From Roseburia hominis (GTDB taxonomy: Bacteria; Bacillota; Clostridia; Lachnospirales; Lachnospiraceae), in the NCBI RefSeq assembly GCF_021531695.1, contig NZ_JADYUI010000018.1, positions 1 through 52,915 on the forward strand: 52,915 nt of DNA, read 5' to 3'. Both the position numbers and the translations under genes were made by a program. The notes beneath the pieces were generated by a model. It worked only from the letters and a program-made list of their open reading frames with translations. It was not told the origin of the DNA and ran no database searches. Below are positions 33,375 to 42,800 of the stretch, in pieces. Numbering within the stretch: position 1 is the first letter of the stretch; the number at the start of each line of letters is the position of its first letter.

Positions 33375-35402
33375 CTACCTGCATAAATGAAATGCAAAGA
33401 TCCATACCGGATTTTCTGCCTGCATTAAATGATAGTTTCCAACACTCTTTGCCCTGCTGACCTGCATCTGTACGATTTCTTTGTTTTCCATCGGATATAT
33501 GGACAATATCTCTTTTATTTCACAAATGGTTTCCATACTAATGGCAGTAATCACCACACGGATGTTTGGATTCATCCGATACAGGACCTGCAATATTTCC
33601 TTCATTCTTCCACCGCTTCCACCGATAAAAGCATGGGTCGGTGTCGGCAGATTTTTAAGCCCCTCCGGTGCATCTGCTTCTACAACCTGTATATTTTCAA
33701 GCTGAAACTTTTCTTTGTTCTGTTTGATAAGAGAAACTGCTTCTTTTCTTTTTTCTATTGCAAATACCTGAATCTCATCCGAAAGACCTGCTATTTCCAT
33801 GGCAATAGAGCCCGTTCCGCTTCCAATATCATACACTACGGCTTCCTTATGTAAATGCAGTTTGCAGATACTGACTTCCCGTACCTCCTCTTTTGTCATA
33901 GGCACTTTCCCCCTGAGAAACGCTGCATCGGTTTTACCATGTACTAATTCATTCTGCTCTGCTTTCGGATTCTTGATGCAGCAACAGTATAAGCCTTCTT
34001 TTGTTAACGCAAGACATTCTTTCGGAGTCATTTTTTTAATTTGCTGCTCGGGATAAGATAACTGGTAGCCTACATAGATTTCACAATCATTTAATCCTGC
34101 GTCTACTAATAATCTTCCAAGTTTATTAACATCCTTAACCCCTGACATTAACAAAAACATTTTCTTTTCTTTTTTAATTCTTCCTGCCAGATTAGGAAGT
34201 TCCTTCCCATGCATACTGCATATTTCAGCATCCTGATAACTCTCTCCGATACAGGCCGCAAGATAAGAAACGGAAGAAATTCCGGGCAGAATACGAACCG
34301 ATGCTTCTAAGCTTCCTGTATTAATTTCTTCCTCTAATGCCTGATACAAGCCATGACATCCACTATAAAAGCCACTGTCTCCGGAAAAAAGTACCACTAC
34401 CTTCCCACCATCCGGCATCCTGTCTTTTTTCTGTAATTTTTTCAGATAAGGAATGATTTGATTTGCGGTATAAATCGCTTTTTTTTCGAACCGTGGATGG
34501 TATGCTGCAATCATACGTTCTGCACCTAAGATAACATCTGCACTTTCTATTTCTCTTAAAGCCTCTCCGGTAAGGCAGTCCTTACTACCCATACCGACAC
34601 CCACCAATACAAGTTCCAATCCGTTTGTCCGTTTGATTTTCTGTCCGCAAATCTTTTCTAATTGATTGCAGACTTCCTCAAAAGAATATCCTTTCCCTTT
34701 TTCCTCGTGATCAATCACAAATACCGGAATTTTCTGCTTTTCTGCCGCCTTAAGTTTTTCCTGATAACCACCGGTTCTACCGCTTTTCTTGGTTACCAGA
34801 CATTTAATCCGGTACTGTAAAAGCATGGCTTCATTCATCTCAATTGTAAAAGGTCCCTGTAATGCCAGAATTTGCTTTCCTGAAATTCCATGTTTCAGGC
34901 ATAACTTCAGGCTTTCCATTCCCGGCAGTATTCTTACATAAAGTCTTTGCTTTACTTCTTCTTTAGAACAATATACCGCCAGTTCTTTACTTCCCGTAGT
35001 CAGCATAATATTCCCTTCTACAGATTCCAAAGCCTTCGCACAGGACTCATTACTTTTAAAATAAGTAATTTTATCATAGTTACTCTCGTTCTCTGCTTCC
35101 CTTTTTAAGCGCAGATAAGGAATATCCATTCCCTCCATGGCTGCCTTAATATTTTCCGTAACGACTTCTGCATAAGGATGCGTGGCATCTACAACTGCAG
35201 CAAATTCACCGTTTTTTATATATTCTCTTATTTCTTCCTGATTCATTCTGCCACAATGCACTTTCACAAGCGGATGTTCTTTTAGAACGGTTTCGCCATA
35301 CTCCGTAGCCACACAGATTGTATGGGCAATTCCTGTTGCCGATAAGTCTTCCGATAATTTTCTACCTTCCGTTGTTCCTGCAAATATCAGTATTTCCTTC
35401 AA
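33375..35402 (-). CDS. CbiJ-CbiE-CbiT triple fusion
   Basis: 675 residues in three enzyme parts. Residues 1-258: cobalt-precorrin-6A reductase CbiJ (IFAGTTEGRKL, VVDATHPYAEVV, KSGRTGGYQEKL). Residues 262-482: C5-methyltransferase CbiE (VGVGMGSKDCLTGEAL, LPGISSVSYLAA). Residues 485-675: decarboxylating C15-methyltransferase CbiT (FLRGKVPMTKEEVRE, VVYDIGSGTGSIAMEIA). Together these carry out reduction of the corrin ring and methylation at C5 and C15 with decarboxylation at C12. CbiE-CbiT fusions are well known as CobL; the additional N-terminal CbiJ is rarer. The start is TTG at 35402 with a GAGG box eight bases upstream; it overlaps cbiH by 41 bases. Confidence 0.93.
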   Translation of the reverse strand: MKEILIFAGTTEGRKLSEDLSATGIAHTICVATEYGETVLKEHPLVKVHCGRMNQEEIREYIKNGEFAAVVDATHPYAEVVTENIKAAMEGMDIPYLRLKREAENESNYDKITYFKSNESCAKALESVEGNIMLTTGSKELAVYCSKEEVKQRLYVRILPGMESLKLCLKHGISGKQILALQGPFTIEMNEAMLLQYRIKCLVTKKSGRTGGYQEKLKAAEKQKIPVFVIDHEEKGKGYSFEEVCNQLEKICGQKIKRTNGLELVLVGVGMGSKDCLTGEALREIESADVILGAERMIAAYHPRFEKKAIYTANQIIPYLKKLQKKDRMPDGGKVVVLFSGDSGFYSGCHGLYQALEEEINTGSLEASVRILPGISSVSYLAACIGESYQDAEICSMHGKELPNLAGRIKKEKKMFLLMSGVKDVNKLGRLLVDAGLNDCEIYVGYQLSYPEQQIKKMTPKECLALTKEGLYCCCIKNPKAEQNELVHGKTDAAFLRGKVPMTKEEVREVSICKLHLHKEAVVYDIGSGTGSIAMEIAGLSDEIQVFAIEKRKEAVSLIKQNKEKFQLENIQVVEADAPEGLKNLPTPTHAFIGGSGGRMKEILQVLYRMNPNIRVVITAISMETICEIKEILSIYPMENKEIVQMQVSRAKSVGNYHLMQAENPVWIFAFHLCR

Positions 35403-36129
35403 TTTGATAACCTCGCTTTGTAATCAGCTTTCCATTTATAATTTCCGAGCCGGAATTTCCTATAAATACGGTCGTAAACATATTTACCTGTGTTTCTCTT
35501 AGTTCTTTTAACGTACAGGTATGGACTTTGGTACCTTCCCTGCCAATATTTTCAACATAACCACAAGGTCTTTCTTCTTCCATAACACGAAGTAAAATAT
35601 CACACGCCCGCATCAGATAATCTTTTCGCTTATGACTGGAAGGATTGTAAAGTGCGATTGCAAAATCACCTTCTGCCGCTGCAAGCAGACGTTTTTCGAT
35701 TTTTTCCCACGGTGTCAGCAAATCGCTTAAACTTATAACACAAAAATCGTGGTTTAATGGTGCTCCAAGCAATGCTGCACCGCTGTTTGCCGCTGTAATC
35801 CCCGGAATTACCACAAGTTCCGTTTTTGGATATTCTTTTCCTATTTCGTACATTAAAGATGCTAATCCATAAATTCCCGCATCACCACTGCAAATTAAAG
35901 CCACCTGTTTTCCCTTTGCCGCCTCTTCAAAACAAAGTCTGCAACGCTCTGCTTCCCGGCGCATTGGGGTGGTTCGCATTTCTTTTCCTGCAAAACGTTC
36001 CCCCAGTAACTCCACATAAACCGTATATCCAATAATAACATCCGAATTATCCAAAGCCTGCAGTGCCTGCTCTGTCATCATTTCTTCCTTGCCCGGACCC
36101 ATTCCTATAATATAAATTTTATTTTTCAT
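35362..36129 (-). CDS. cbiH: Cobalt-precorrin-3 C17-methyltransferase CbiH
   Basis: 255 residues of the tetrapyrrole methylase fold: start IYIIGMGPGKEEMMT, ICSGDAGIYGLASL, VIPGITAANSGAALLGAPL, and IALYNPSSHKRKDYL, all CbiH/CobJ signatures. It methylates C17 and contracts the ring, forming the delta-lactone that CbiG opens. I start at 36129; its ATG lies inside the last codons of cbiG (11-base overlap). It overlaps the triple fusion gene at its 3' end. Confidence 0.94.
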   Translation of the reverse strand: MKNKIYIIGMGPGKEEMMTEQALQALDNSDVIIGYTVYVELLGERFAGKEMRTTPMRREAERCRLCFEEAAKGKQVALICSGDAGIYGLASLMYEIGKEYPKTELVVIPGITAANSGAALLGAPLNHDFCVISLSDLLTPWEKIEKRLLAAAEGDFAIALYNPSSHKRKDYLMRACDILLRVMEEERPCGYVENIGREGTKVHTCTLKELRETQVNMFTTVFIGNSGSEIINGKLITKRGYQIEGNTDICRNNGR

Positions 36130-37186
36130 CAAATGATACGCTCCATTCTCTTTTTGCAATTGCTATGGTCATCCCATCCTCTTTTTGCTTTTTATAAATA
36201 ATTTTTCCACCGTTCCCGCAAGCCTTTAATGCTGCCCGTTCACATACATTATCCACACCTACCTGCTCTTTTACAAAAGCAGATGTGCTGAAATTTCCTT
36301 CCAGTTCCTGTAACTGTTCTGCCGAAAAAGTAAAAAAAGGAATGTTCTCTTTCCGACTCCATGTAAGGAATCCTTTCTCTTCCTTTTTCCGATCTATGGA
36401 AACCAGTGCAAAAATCTGGCTTTTCGCAATGCCAGCCTCTTGTATGCTCTTATCAATAAATCTTTCTATTTTTTCCGCCTCTTTTCCTTTTTTACAACCC
36501 ATACCAATCACATATTCCTTTGGCTTTAAACAAATAGATGCAGGAAACTTCTTTTTCTCTGATGTTATTACAACATCAACCGGTTGTATGGGCGGGTAAG
36601 AAATCATAAGAATTTCTTCCGGGTAGTTCTTAATTTTTCCCATATGTCCCGGTTCTACGGACATCGTAATTTTTCTTCCGGCTAATACTTTGGCAGATAT
36701 TTTGGCAATGCCATCCTTATTCACAATATGTAACCCATTTTTCTTTGCAAATAAATCCACTGCAAACTTTTTATTAATATCGGTTGCGGTCGTAATGACC
36801 GGTATGGCGCCCATTTTTTCTGCGATTTGCATGGCAATTTCATTGGCACCGCCCATGTGTCCGGCCAGAATCGGAATGACATATTTTCCTCTCTCATCCA
36901 TAACAAGTACCGGCCTGTCATGAAGCTTGTCTGTAATACAGGGTGCTATGGCTCTCACAGCGATTCCACAGGCTCCGATAAAAATCAGACCGTTTTTTTC
37001 TTTCATCTGTTCCTTTGCCCAGTCACCAATGGATTGCTCTACAAACTGTACAGAAGGTAAAATCTCTTCTTCTTTTTCGAAAGACCATTTTGTGAATAAC
37101 TTAATTTCTTCCTGATTCAGGCTTTCCGAAATTTTTTCTGAAAGATGCATTCCCTGCTCTGTAAAACTAATAATACGAAAACCCAT
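36119..37186 (-). CDS. cbiG: Cobalt-precorrin-5A hydrolase CbiG
   Basis: 355 residues. The CbiG core reads FIGACGIAVRAIAPCITDKL, then VLVMDERGKYVIPILAGHMG and GGANEIAMQIAE, followed by the C-terminal domain with VIGMGCKKGKEAEKI. The enzyme opens the delta-lactone and releases acetaldehyde from C20. Its ATG overlaps the cbiF stop by one base (TAATG), a sign of coupled translation. Confidence 0.95.
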   Translation of the reverse strand: MGFRIISFTEQGMHLSEKISESLNQEEIKLFTKWSFEKEEEILPSVQFVEQSIGDWAKEQMKEKNGLIFIGACGIAVRAIAPCITDKLHDRPVLVMDERGKYVIPILAGHMGGANEIAMQIAEKMGAIPVITTATDINKKFAVDLFAKKNGLHIVNKDGIAKISAKVLAGRKITMSVEPGHMGKIKNYPEEILMISYPPIQPVDVVITSEKKKFPASICLKPKEYVIGMGCKKGKEAEKIERFIDKSIQEAGIAKSQIFALVSIDRKKEEKGFLTWSRKENIPFFTFSAEQLQELEGNFSTSAFVKEQVGVDNVCERAALKACGNGGKIIYKKQKEDGMTIAIAKREWSVSFDEK

Positions 37187-37950
37187 TATGATTCTTCCTT
37201 TGCCTGTCTGAATTCCGTTGAAAAATCCGGTGCATACAATCTTGATTTTTGATAATTCTGATGCGTAATTACATCTCCCACCAGAACTAACGCAGTCTTT
37301 CTAATTCCATGTTCTTTTGCAGATTCTGGCAGCGTTTCAATTGTGCATGTAACTGCTATTTCTTCCGGCCAGGTGGCTTTATACACCAGTGCTGCCGGAG
37401 TATCTTTTTTATAACCGCCTGCAATCAGTCTTTTACTCAATTCATCCAGCATGCCGGTGCTTAAATAAATTGCCATGGAAGTCTTGTGAGCGGCAAGACT
37501 TTCAATGCTTTCCTTCGCAGGAACCTTCGTCTTTCCTTCCATTCTTGTAATAATTAATGTCTGGGAAATATCAGGCAGGGTATATTCCAGATTTAAGGAA
37601 GCGGCAGCACCAAAACAGGCACTGACACCCGGACAACTCTCATAACCAATTCCAAGCCTGTCAAGTTCATCCATTTGCTCTCTGACTGCACCGTAAATAC
37701 TTGGATCTCCTGTATGAAGCCTCACCAGCATTTTTTTCTCCGCTTCCGAACGCTTCATAATCGTAAGTACTTCATCCAACGTTAGTTTTGCACTATTATA
37801 AATCTTACATTCTGCTTTTGCATAACTTAATAACTCCGGATTTACCAGAGAACCGGCATAAATAATCACATCTGCCTGCTCAAGTAAATGCATCCCTCTG
37901 ACTGTAATCAAATCTGCTGCTCCGCTTCCTGCGCCAACAAAGTAAACCAT
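37186..37950 (-). CDS. cbiF: Cobalt-precorrin-4 C11-methyltransferase CbiF
   Basis: 254 residues, tetrapyrrole methylase. Motifs: MVYFVGAGSGAADLITVRG, VRLHTGDPSIYGAVREQMD, YESCPGVSACFGAAASL and IYLSTGMLDELSKRL. It methylates C11 of cobalt-precorrin-4. The gene overlaps the 3' end of cbiD by 43 bases. Confidence 0.95.
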   Translation of the reverse strand: MVYFVGAGSGAADLITVRGMHLLEQADVIIYAGSLVNPELLSYAKAECKIYNSAKLTLDEVLTIMKRSEAEKKMLVRLHTGDPSIYGAVREQMDELDRLGIGYESCPGVSACFGAAASLNLEYTLPDISQTLIITRMEGKTKVPAKESIESLAAHKTSMAIYLSTGMLDELSKRLIAGGYKKDTPAALVYKATWPEEIAVTCTIETLPESAKEHGIRKTALVLVGDVITHQNYQKSRLYAPDFSTEFRQAKEES

Positions 37951-39038
37951 TCCTCTGCCTCCTTACTTTTCGCCAATTCTCCAAATTCGTTTGCATACAT
38001 AATGCAATCAACCTGCATTTTCCCTTTTGCGCGTTTATTCAAATAGTAACAGATTCTTTCCATGGCATAATCCATTACCACCTGTTGTTTGCCACTTTCC
38101 TTTAAGATACGAATTGCCTCTTCGGTTGTTACACAATCCAGTATTTTACATACCTGCTCTGCTTCTACTCCAAATTTCACAGCAAAAGCAGCAAGCAGTT
38201 CCATACGGCAATCACCTTCTTTGGAATGGGTATTCATAATGCCGCCAGCCACCTTAATCAACTTACCGATGTGTCCGGCAAGAAGCATTTTTCGAAATCC
38301 AAGTTCCACTGCCATGTCAACGGTAACTCCAATAAAATTACTGCACTTTATACTTTGATCCAAATCATACTCATAAGTTTTTTTCATAAAATCAAGTCCA
38401 TAATTTCCCGGCGAAACTACCACATAATCAAATCCTAACGCTTTTCTCTGGTTTAATTCTACCTGAATCGTGTCTAAGATTGCCTTATTACTCATAGGCT
38501 CCACAATTCCACTGGTTCCCAATATGGAAATACCTCCCAAAATTCCAAGCCTTGGATTAAAGGTCTGCTCTGCCAGACGTTCTCCTTCCGGAACGGAAAT
38601 TTCAACCTTAAGTGAACCTTTATAATCAAGAAAGTTACACACCTGCAAAACTTCTTTCTCAATCATCTCTCTTGGAACATGGTTGATGGCAGCATTTCCT
38701 ACCGGCTGGTCAAGACCCGGTTTTGTCACTCGTCCTACTCCGATTCCACCATCTATCCATATTTTAGCCAGCTCTTTTCCTTCCGTCTTTTCTTCCAGCG
38801 TAACCTTTGCATAAATCAGTGTCCCTGTTGTAATATCCGGATCATCCCCTCCATCCTTTTTGACCGCACAGCTTACTTCCGTTTCTTTGCGGTCAATCTG
38901 TAAAATCTGTGCTGTATAAGGAATCCCCTTAGGCGTTTCTATGGTAATCTCTGTTTTCTTTTTTCCAGTCAGTAACATATATGCCGCTGCTTTTGCAGCT
39001 GCGGTTGCACAGCTTCCTGTTGTAAAACCATAGCGCAT
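37908..39038 (-). CDS. cbiD: Cobalt-precorrin-5B C1-methyltransferase CbiD
   Basis: 376 residues. The N-terminus MRYGFTTGSCATAAAKAAA is the CbiD signature; LGTSGIVEPMSNKAILDT and LAGHIGKLIKVAGGIMNTHS follow. It methylates C1 on the anaerobic route and is diagnostic for that route. GGTGG box before the ATG. A 59-base gap separates it from cbiC upstream, the longest in this part of the operon; I see no signal in it. Confidence 0.96.
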   Translation of the reverse strand: MRYGFTTGSCATAAAKAAAYMLLTGKKKTEITIETPKGIPYTAQILQIDRKETEVSCAVKKDGGDDPDITTGTLIYAKVTLEEKTEGKELAKIWIDGGIGVGRVTKPGLDQPVGNAAINHVPREMIEKEVLQVCNFLDYKGSLKVEISVPEGERLAEQTFNPRLGILGGISILGTSGIVEPMSNKAILDTIQVELNQRKALGFDYVVVSPGNYGLDFMKKTYEYDLDQSIKCSNFIGVTVDMAVELGFRKMLLAGHIGKLIKVAGGIMNTHSKEGDCRMELLAAFAVKFGVEAEQVCKILDCVTTEEAIRILKESGKQQVVMDYAMERICYYLNKRAKGKMQVDCIMYANEFGELAKSKEAEEWFTLLAQEAEQQI

Positions 39039-39097
39039 CTCTTTTCCACCTCTTTTCTTTCACCATGTATTTGCCTAATTGTCAGTGATACAGTACA

Positions 39098-39745
39098 CTA
39101 GCTTCTTCCGAGCTCATAAATTAAGGCATTGCAAATAGCTGCGGCTATATTACTTCCCCCTTTTCTTCCACGATTTACAATGTATGGCACATCCGTTTCC
39201 ATAATCAGTTCTTTGGCGATTTCTACATTCACAAATCCTACCGGAACGCCAATCACAAATGCAGGTCTCCATGTTCCGTTCTGTATTATTTCATACAACC
39301 GTATCAATGCAGTCGGTGCATTACCGATTGCGAAAATAACCGGCTTCGGTAATTTTGATGCCATCTCCATACTAATCGATGCCCGTGTAGTTCCTCTTTC
39401 TTTTGCCAGTCGCGCAACTTCCTCATCTGCCATAAAACAATGCACTTTTCCTCCAAAGCGAGCCAGCATTTTTTTATTAATTCCCGCAAGTGCCATATTG
39501 GTATCTGTTACAATATCTGCCCCATTTAAGATTAACTCTTTTGCAATTTTCACCGCATTACCGGAATAGGTAAGTGTTTTCGTATAATCAAAATCTGCAC
39601 TGGTATGGATTACCCTCTTTGTAATCATTTCCTCTTCTTTGGGCAGCTTAATTTTTTTGCTTTCCAGTTCCTGTGAAATAATCTCAAAACTTCTTTTTTC
39701 AATTTCCTCCGGCAGTAAATGTTCTATTCTATTCAATACACTCAC
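39098..39745 (-). CDS. cbiC: Cobalt-precorrin-8 methylmutase CbiC
   Basis: 215 residues. VIHTSADFDYTKTLTYSG (substrate-binding His), DTNMALAGINKKML and the C-terminal VNRGRKGGSNIAAAI are typical. It moves the methyl from C11 to C12, giving cobyrinate. The start is GTG at 39745, inside the end of the cobD gene (17-base overlap). Confidence 0.95.
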   Translation of the reverse strand: MSVLNRIEHLLPEEIEKRSFEIISQELESKKIKLPKEEEMITKRVIHTSADFDYTKTLTYSGNAVKIAKELILNGADIVTDTNMALAGINKKMLARFGGKVHCFMADEEVARLAKERGTTRASISMEMASKLPKPVIFAIGNAPTALIRLYEIIQNGTWRPAFVIGVPVGFVNVEIAKELIMETDVPYIVNRGRKGGSNIAAAICNALIYELGRS

Positions 39746-40760
39746 CTATCGCTTTCAATAATTTCTCGTTATCCTGCCTTTTCTTTACTGCAATTCGATA
39801 ATATCCCTTCGTTAATCCTTTAAAATTCATACAATCCCGAATCAAAATTCCCTTCCCAAGCAGCTTCTCATATAATGGTTTTTCACTATGTATCAGGAGA
39901 AAATTCGCCTCACCGGGAAACACGCGAAATCCAAACTTTTTTAATCCCTCTGCCAAAAATTCTCTTTCGTTTTTCACATAATTCACCGTTTTTTCCAAAT
40001 ATGCCGTTTTTCCTGCACAGGCAACGCCGGCTTCCTGCGCAAAGACGGACAAATTCCACTCCGGAATCTGCGTTCTTATTTTTTCTAAAAGGGAACGATT
40101 ACTGCAGATCAAATACCCTAACCTTACACCGGGAATTGCATAAATCTTTGTAAAAGCCCGGACAAGCAACAGATTAGGATATTTTTCTATCCATGGTAAG
40201 GCAGAACATTCTGTTCCGCAAAATTCAATAAAACATTCATCCAATACCACATATATTTTCTTCTCTTTGCATCGTTCCAGTAATTTATTAAGATAATCTC
40301 GATTCATCAACGTTCCGGTCGGATTATTGGGATTTGCGAGAAAAAGAAGGTCTGTCTCCTCCGTCAATGCATCAAATAATTCTTCATCCGGCATAAATTC
40401 TGCTTCTTCTTTTAATGGAAAATAAGCAATCTCACCAGATACCGCTTTCGCAGCATATTCATAGCCATAAAAAGAAGGAATTGGAATTAATGTTTTTTCC
40501 GGCCGGATTGCATGTACAATTGCCATAAAAATCTCCGATGCACCATTTCCCAATTGTAAATATTCTTTTGGTACAGAAAGCATAACGCTGATTGCTGTTT
40601 TTAATTCATCCGCCATAATGTCCGGATATTTCATGCTTTGTCCTATCGCTCTTTGCAACGCTTCCTCTACTCCATCCGGCATTCCAAGTGGATTAATATT
40701 CACCGAAAAATCCATAGTTACCGGATTTCTATAAATATCGCCACCATGTATTCCTTCCAC
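39729..40760 (-). CDS. cobD: Threonine-phosphate decarboxylase CobD-like (PLP enzyme)
   Basis: 343 residues, aminotransferase fold class I/II. It begins HGGDIYRNPVTMDFSVNINP, standard for this enzyme. FLANPNNPTGTLMNR contacts PLP, and the Lys is in VRAFTKIYAIPGVRLGY. It makes (R)-1-amino-2-propanol phosphate, the linker of the nucleotide loop. Histidinol-phosphate aminotransferase is similar, but the start and the operon favour CobD. It sits four bases after cbiB, the enzyme that uses its product. Confidence 0.92.
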   Translation of the reverse strand: MEGIHGGDIYRNPVTMDFSVNINPLGMPDGVEEALQRAIGQSMKYPDIMADELKTAISVMLSVPKEYLQLGNGASEIFMAIVHAIRPEKTLIPIPSFYGYEYAAKAVSGEIAYFPLKEEAEFMPDEELFDALTEETDLLFLANPNNPTGTLMNRDYLNKLLERCKEKKIYVVLDECFIEFCGTECSALPWIEKYPNLLLVRAFTKIYAIPGVRLGYLICSNRSLLEKIRTQIPEWNLSVFAQEAGVACAGKTAYLEKTVNYVKNEREFLAEGLKKFGFRVFPGEANFLLIHSEKPLYEKLLGKGILIRDCMNFKGLTKGYYRIAVKKRQDNEKLLKAIGECIE

Positions 40761-40764
40761 TTAC

Positions 40765-41754
40765 CTATCCCATCCTTTCTATGACCAAAGTAATAATTAT
40801 CATTACAACCAGACACAATATTTCACCAAGCCATGCCGTCAGATACATTAAATGATTTACCCGCTTAATATCCTCATATTCCACTTTCCGCAAGGCATCT
40901 CCAAGATATGGCTTTTTTACAACCTTACCAAAATAGCTGGCATCTCCCGCTAACTGCACTCCCAAAGCACCGGCACAGACAGATTCTGTCTGTGCGGCAT
41001 TGGGACTGGCATGCTTTCTGTGGTCTCTCTTATATATTTTATAGGCCTGTCTGCCATGAAAACTTCTGCCTCCCAAAAACGCTGCTAAAATCATAAGATA
41101 AGCGCTGATTCTGGAGGGAATATAATTTACGACATCATCCAGTTTTGCTGCCGCCCTTCCAAAATACAGATATTTATCATTTTTATACCCGACCATAGAA
41201 TCCATCGTGTTGACTGCTTTATAAAAAAATCCTAAAACAGGACCTCCCAGTGCTGTATACAACATAGGAGCGATCACTCCATCCGAAGTATTTTCAGCCA
41301 CAGTTTCGATTGCAGCCTTTGCCACACCTTCTTCCTCTAATTCTGCCGTATCTCTGCCAACAATCATGGAAACAGCCTTCCTTGCCGCCTCTAATCCTTC
41401 TTCTTTTAAGCACCTATAAACCTTCATACTTTCTGCTTTTAAAGATTTGACAGCCAAAATATAATAAGTCAGAATGGTTTCTGTCACCACACCAAAATAA
41501 GGATGTAACCGGTATGCTATGGCTAAAATCAGGGACGTTATAAAAACGGTTGTTACAAGCACTATGCTTACCAATATCATTCCGTTTTTCAATTCTTTCT
41601 TTTCATTTCTCTGCCTGTTCTCCCCTAATAACCATTTTTCTATTTTTGTGATCAGACTTCCAATCAAACGGATAGGATGTGGGAGATTGTAGGGATCCCC
41701 GAAAAGCAAATCCAGAAGAAATCCCAAAAAGAATGCCAATATATGATATTTCAT
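40765..41754 (-). CDS. cbiB: Adenosylcobinamide-phosphate synthase CbiB
   Basis: 329 residues, integral membrane protein. Signatures: GFLLDLLFGDPYNLPHPIRL near the start, VGRDTAELEEEGVAKAAIE, TVAENTSDGVIAPMLYTALG and AVNTMDSMVGYKNDKY. It attaches aminopropanol phosphate to adenosylcobyric acid. Confidence 0.96.
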   Translation of the reverse strand: MKYHILAFFLGFLLDLLFGDPYNLPHPIRLIGSLITKIEKWLLGENRQRNEKKELKNGMILVSIVLVTTVFITSLILAIAYRLHPYFGVVTETILTYYILAVKSLKAESMKVYRCLKEEGLEAARKAVSMIVGRDTAELEEEGVAKAAIETVAENTSDGVIAPMLYTALGGPVLGFFYKAVNTMDSMVGYKNDKYLYFGRAAAKLDDVVNYIPSRISAYLMILAAFLGGRSFHGRQAYKIYKRDHRKHASPNAAQTESVCAGALGVQLAGDASYFGKVVKKPYLGDALRKVEYEDIKRVNHLMYLTAWLGEILCLVVMIIITLVIERMG

Positions 41755-41781
41755 GACCTTTTATCCTCTTACACTTTATTT

Positions 41782-42417
41782 CTATATCTTTTCTAATATC
41801 TCTAACCGGGCTTTTCCATCGTGATAATCCAGTTCGCAGACATAACCCCTGCCATTTAACACCTGATAATCAAAATAATTTCCACCGCAAAGGTTACTTA
41901 AAATAGCCATAATCGTACCCCCATGTAAAATCAATCCAACGGTAATTTGGTTTTTCTTTTTACGAACCGGTTCCAATAATTGTTCTTTTAATTTTTCCAG
42001 CATACAATAAAATCCTTTTTCACAACGAATCAGAAATTCTTCTCTGCTTTCTCCTTCGGGAAACGGCAATGTACCATTGCTGTCAATCCATGCCTGATAC
42101 CTTTCATCCCCTTGCAAATCTTTGTAATTTTTTCCTTCAAAAATACCAAAATTGATTTCTGTAAAATCCGGAATGATCGTCACCGCTTTGGCCGGATATA
42201 AGATATCGGCTGTTTTAAGACACCTTTTTAAGGGACTGGAAAACAAATAGTCAACCTTAGGATAACATCCTTTGTCGATTGCTTCCCGCAATTCTTTTAC
42301 CCCTTCGGTACTTAAACTTTCATCCGTCCTGCCTAAATACCGGTGTTCCTTATTGGCTTTCGTAGCACCATGACGAATCAATAAAAATTTTATTTTATTT
42401 TCTGACCAATCCCACAT
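41782..42417 (-). CDS. Histidine phosphatase, probable alpha-ribazole phosphatase (CobC-like)
   Basis: 211 residues of the phosphoglycerate-mutase-like family: catalytic LLIRHGATKANKEHRYLGR (RHG at 15-17), SPLKRCLKTADIL, INFGIFEGKNY and a second His in GLILHGGTIM. Operon position supports removal of phosphate from alpha-ribazole phosphate or from adenosylcobalamin 5'-phosphate. The start overlaps the CobU-like gene by 28 bases and has GGTGGTG upstream. Confidence 0.87.
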   Translation of the reverse strand: MWDWSENKIKFLLIRHGATKANKEHRYLGRTDESLSTEGVKELREAIDKGCYPKVDYLFSSPLKRCLKTADILYPAKAVTIIPDFTEINFGIFEGKNYKDLQGDERYQAWIDSNGTLPFPEGESREEFLIRCEKGFYCMLEKLKEQLLEPVRKKKNQITVGLILHGGTIMAILSNLCGGNYFDYQVLNGRGYVCELDYHDGKARLEILEKI

Positions 42418-42788
42418 ATCACACGCACCACCTCATCTGCCTGATTTGCCAGCGTTACAAGAATTCTTCCTGTTCGTTCCCTGTACTCTCTTTCGAAAAA
42501 ATCTATTGGTACAATACCATTTCCAACTTCATCACTGATAATCATACTTTCCGGATTTTTACCTAAAAAAGCAATGATTTCTTCTTCCGGATTTCCTTCC
42601 TGCAAAATCCGTTCCCTTATCCAGTTATGAAAATGATAAATGATTACTTTTTTCTTCTGTTTACACAATTCCTGCAATTGTTTTTCAGAAGGAAGCCTGC
42701 CATCAAAAACAGCCCATTTCTCTTCTTTATATCTTTGCAGTGCAAACTCCAGTTTTCCCTGGGCGTAGCCGCCTATTACTAACTTCAT
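42390..42788 (-). CDS. Short CobU-like protein with altered P-loop
   Basis: 132 residues that resemble bifunctional CobU at both ends: KLVIGGYAQGKLEFALQRY at the N-terminus and ISDEVGNGIVPIDFFEREYR with GRILVTLANQADEVVRVICG at the C-terminus. The Walker A motif is GGYAQGKL (6-13), with Leu where CobU has Ser/Thr. The segment that holds the guanylylated His in CobU (RHxxxR) is missing. A complete cobU lies two genes upstream. This paralogue may have lost kinase/transferase activity and bind nucleotide or partner, or be a structural helper. Confidence 0.8.
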   Translation of the reverse strand: MKLVIGGYAQGKLEFALQRYKEEKWAVFDGRLPSEKQLQELCKQKKKVIIYHFHNWIRERILQEGNPEEEIIAFLGKNPESMIISDEVGNGIVPIDFFEREYRERTGRILVTLANQADEVVRVICGIGQKIK

Positions 42789-42800
42789 TTTTTCCTTCCT

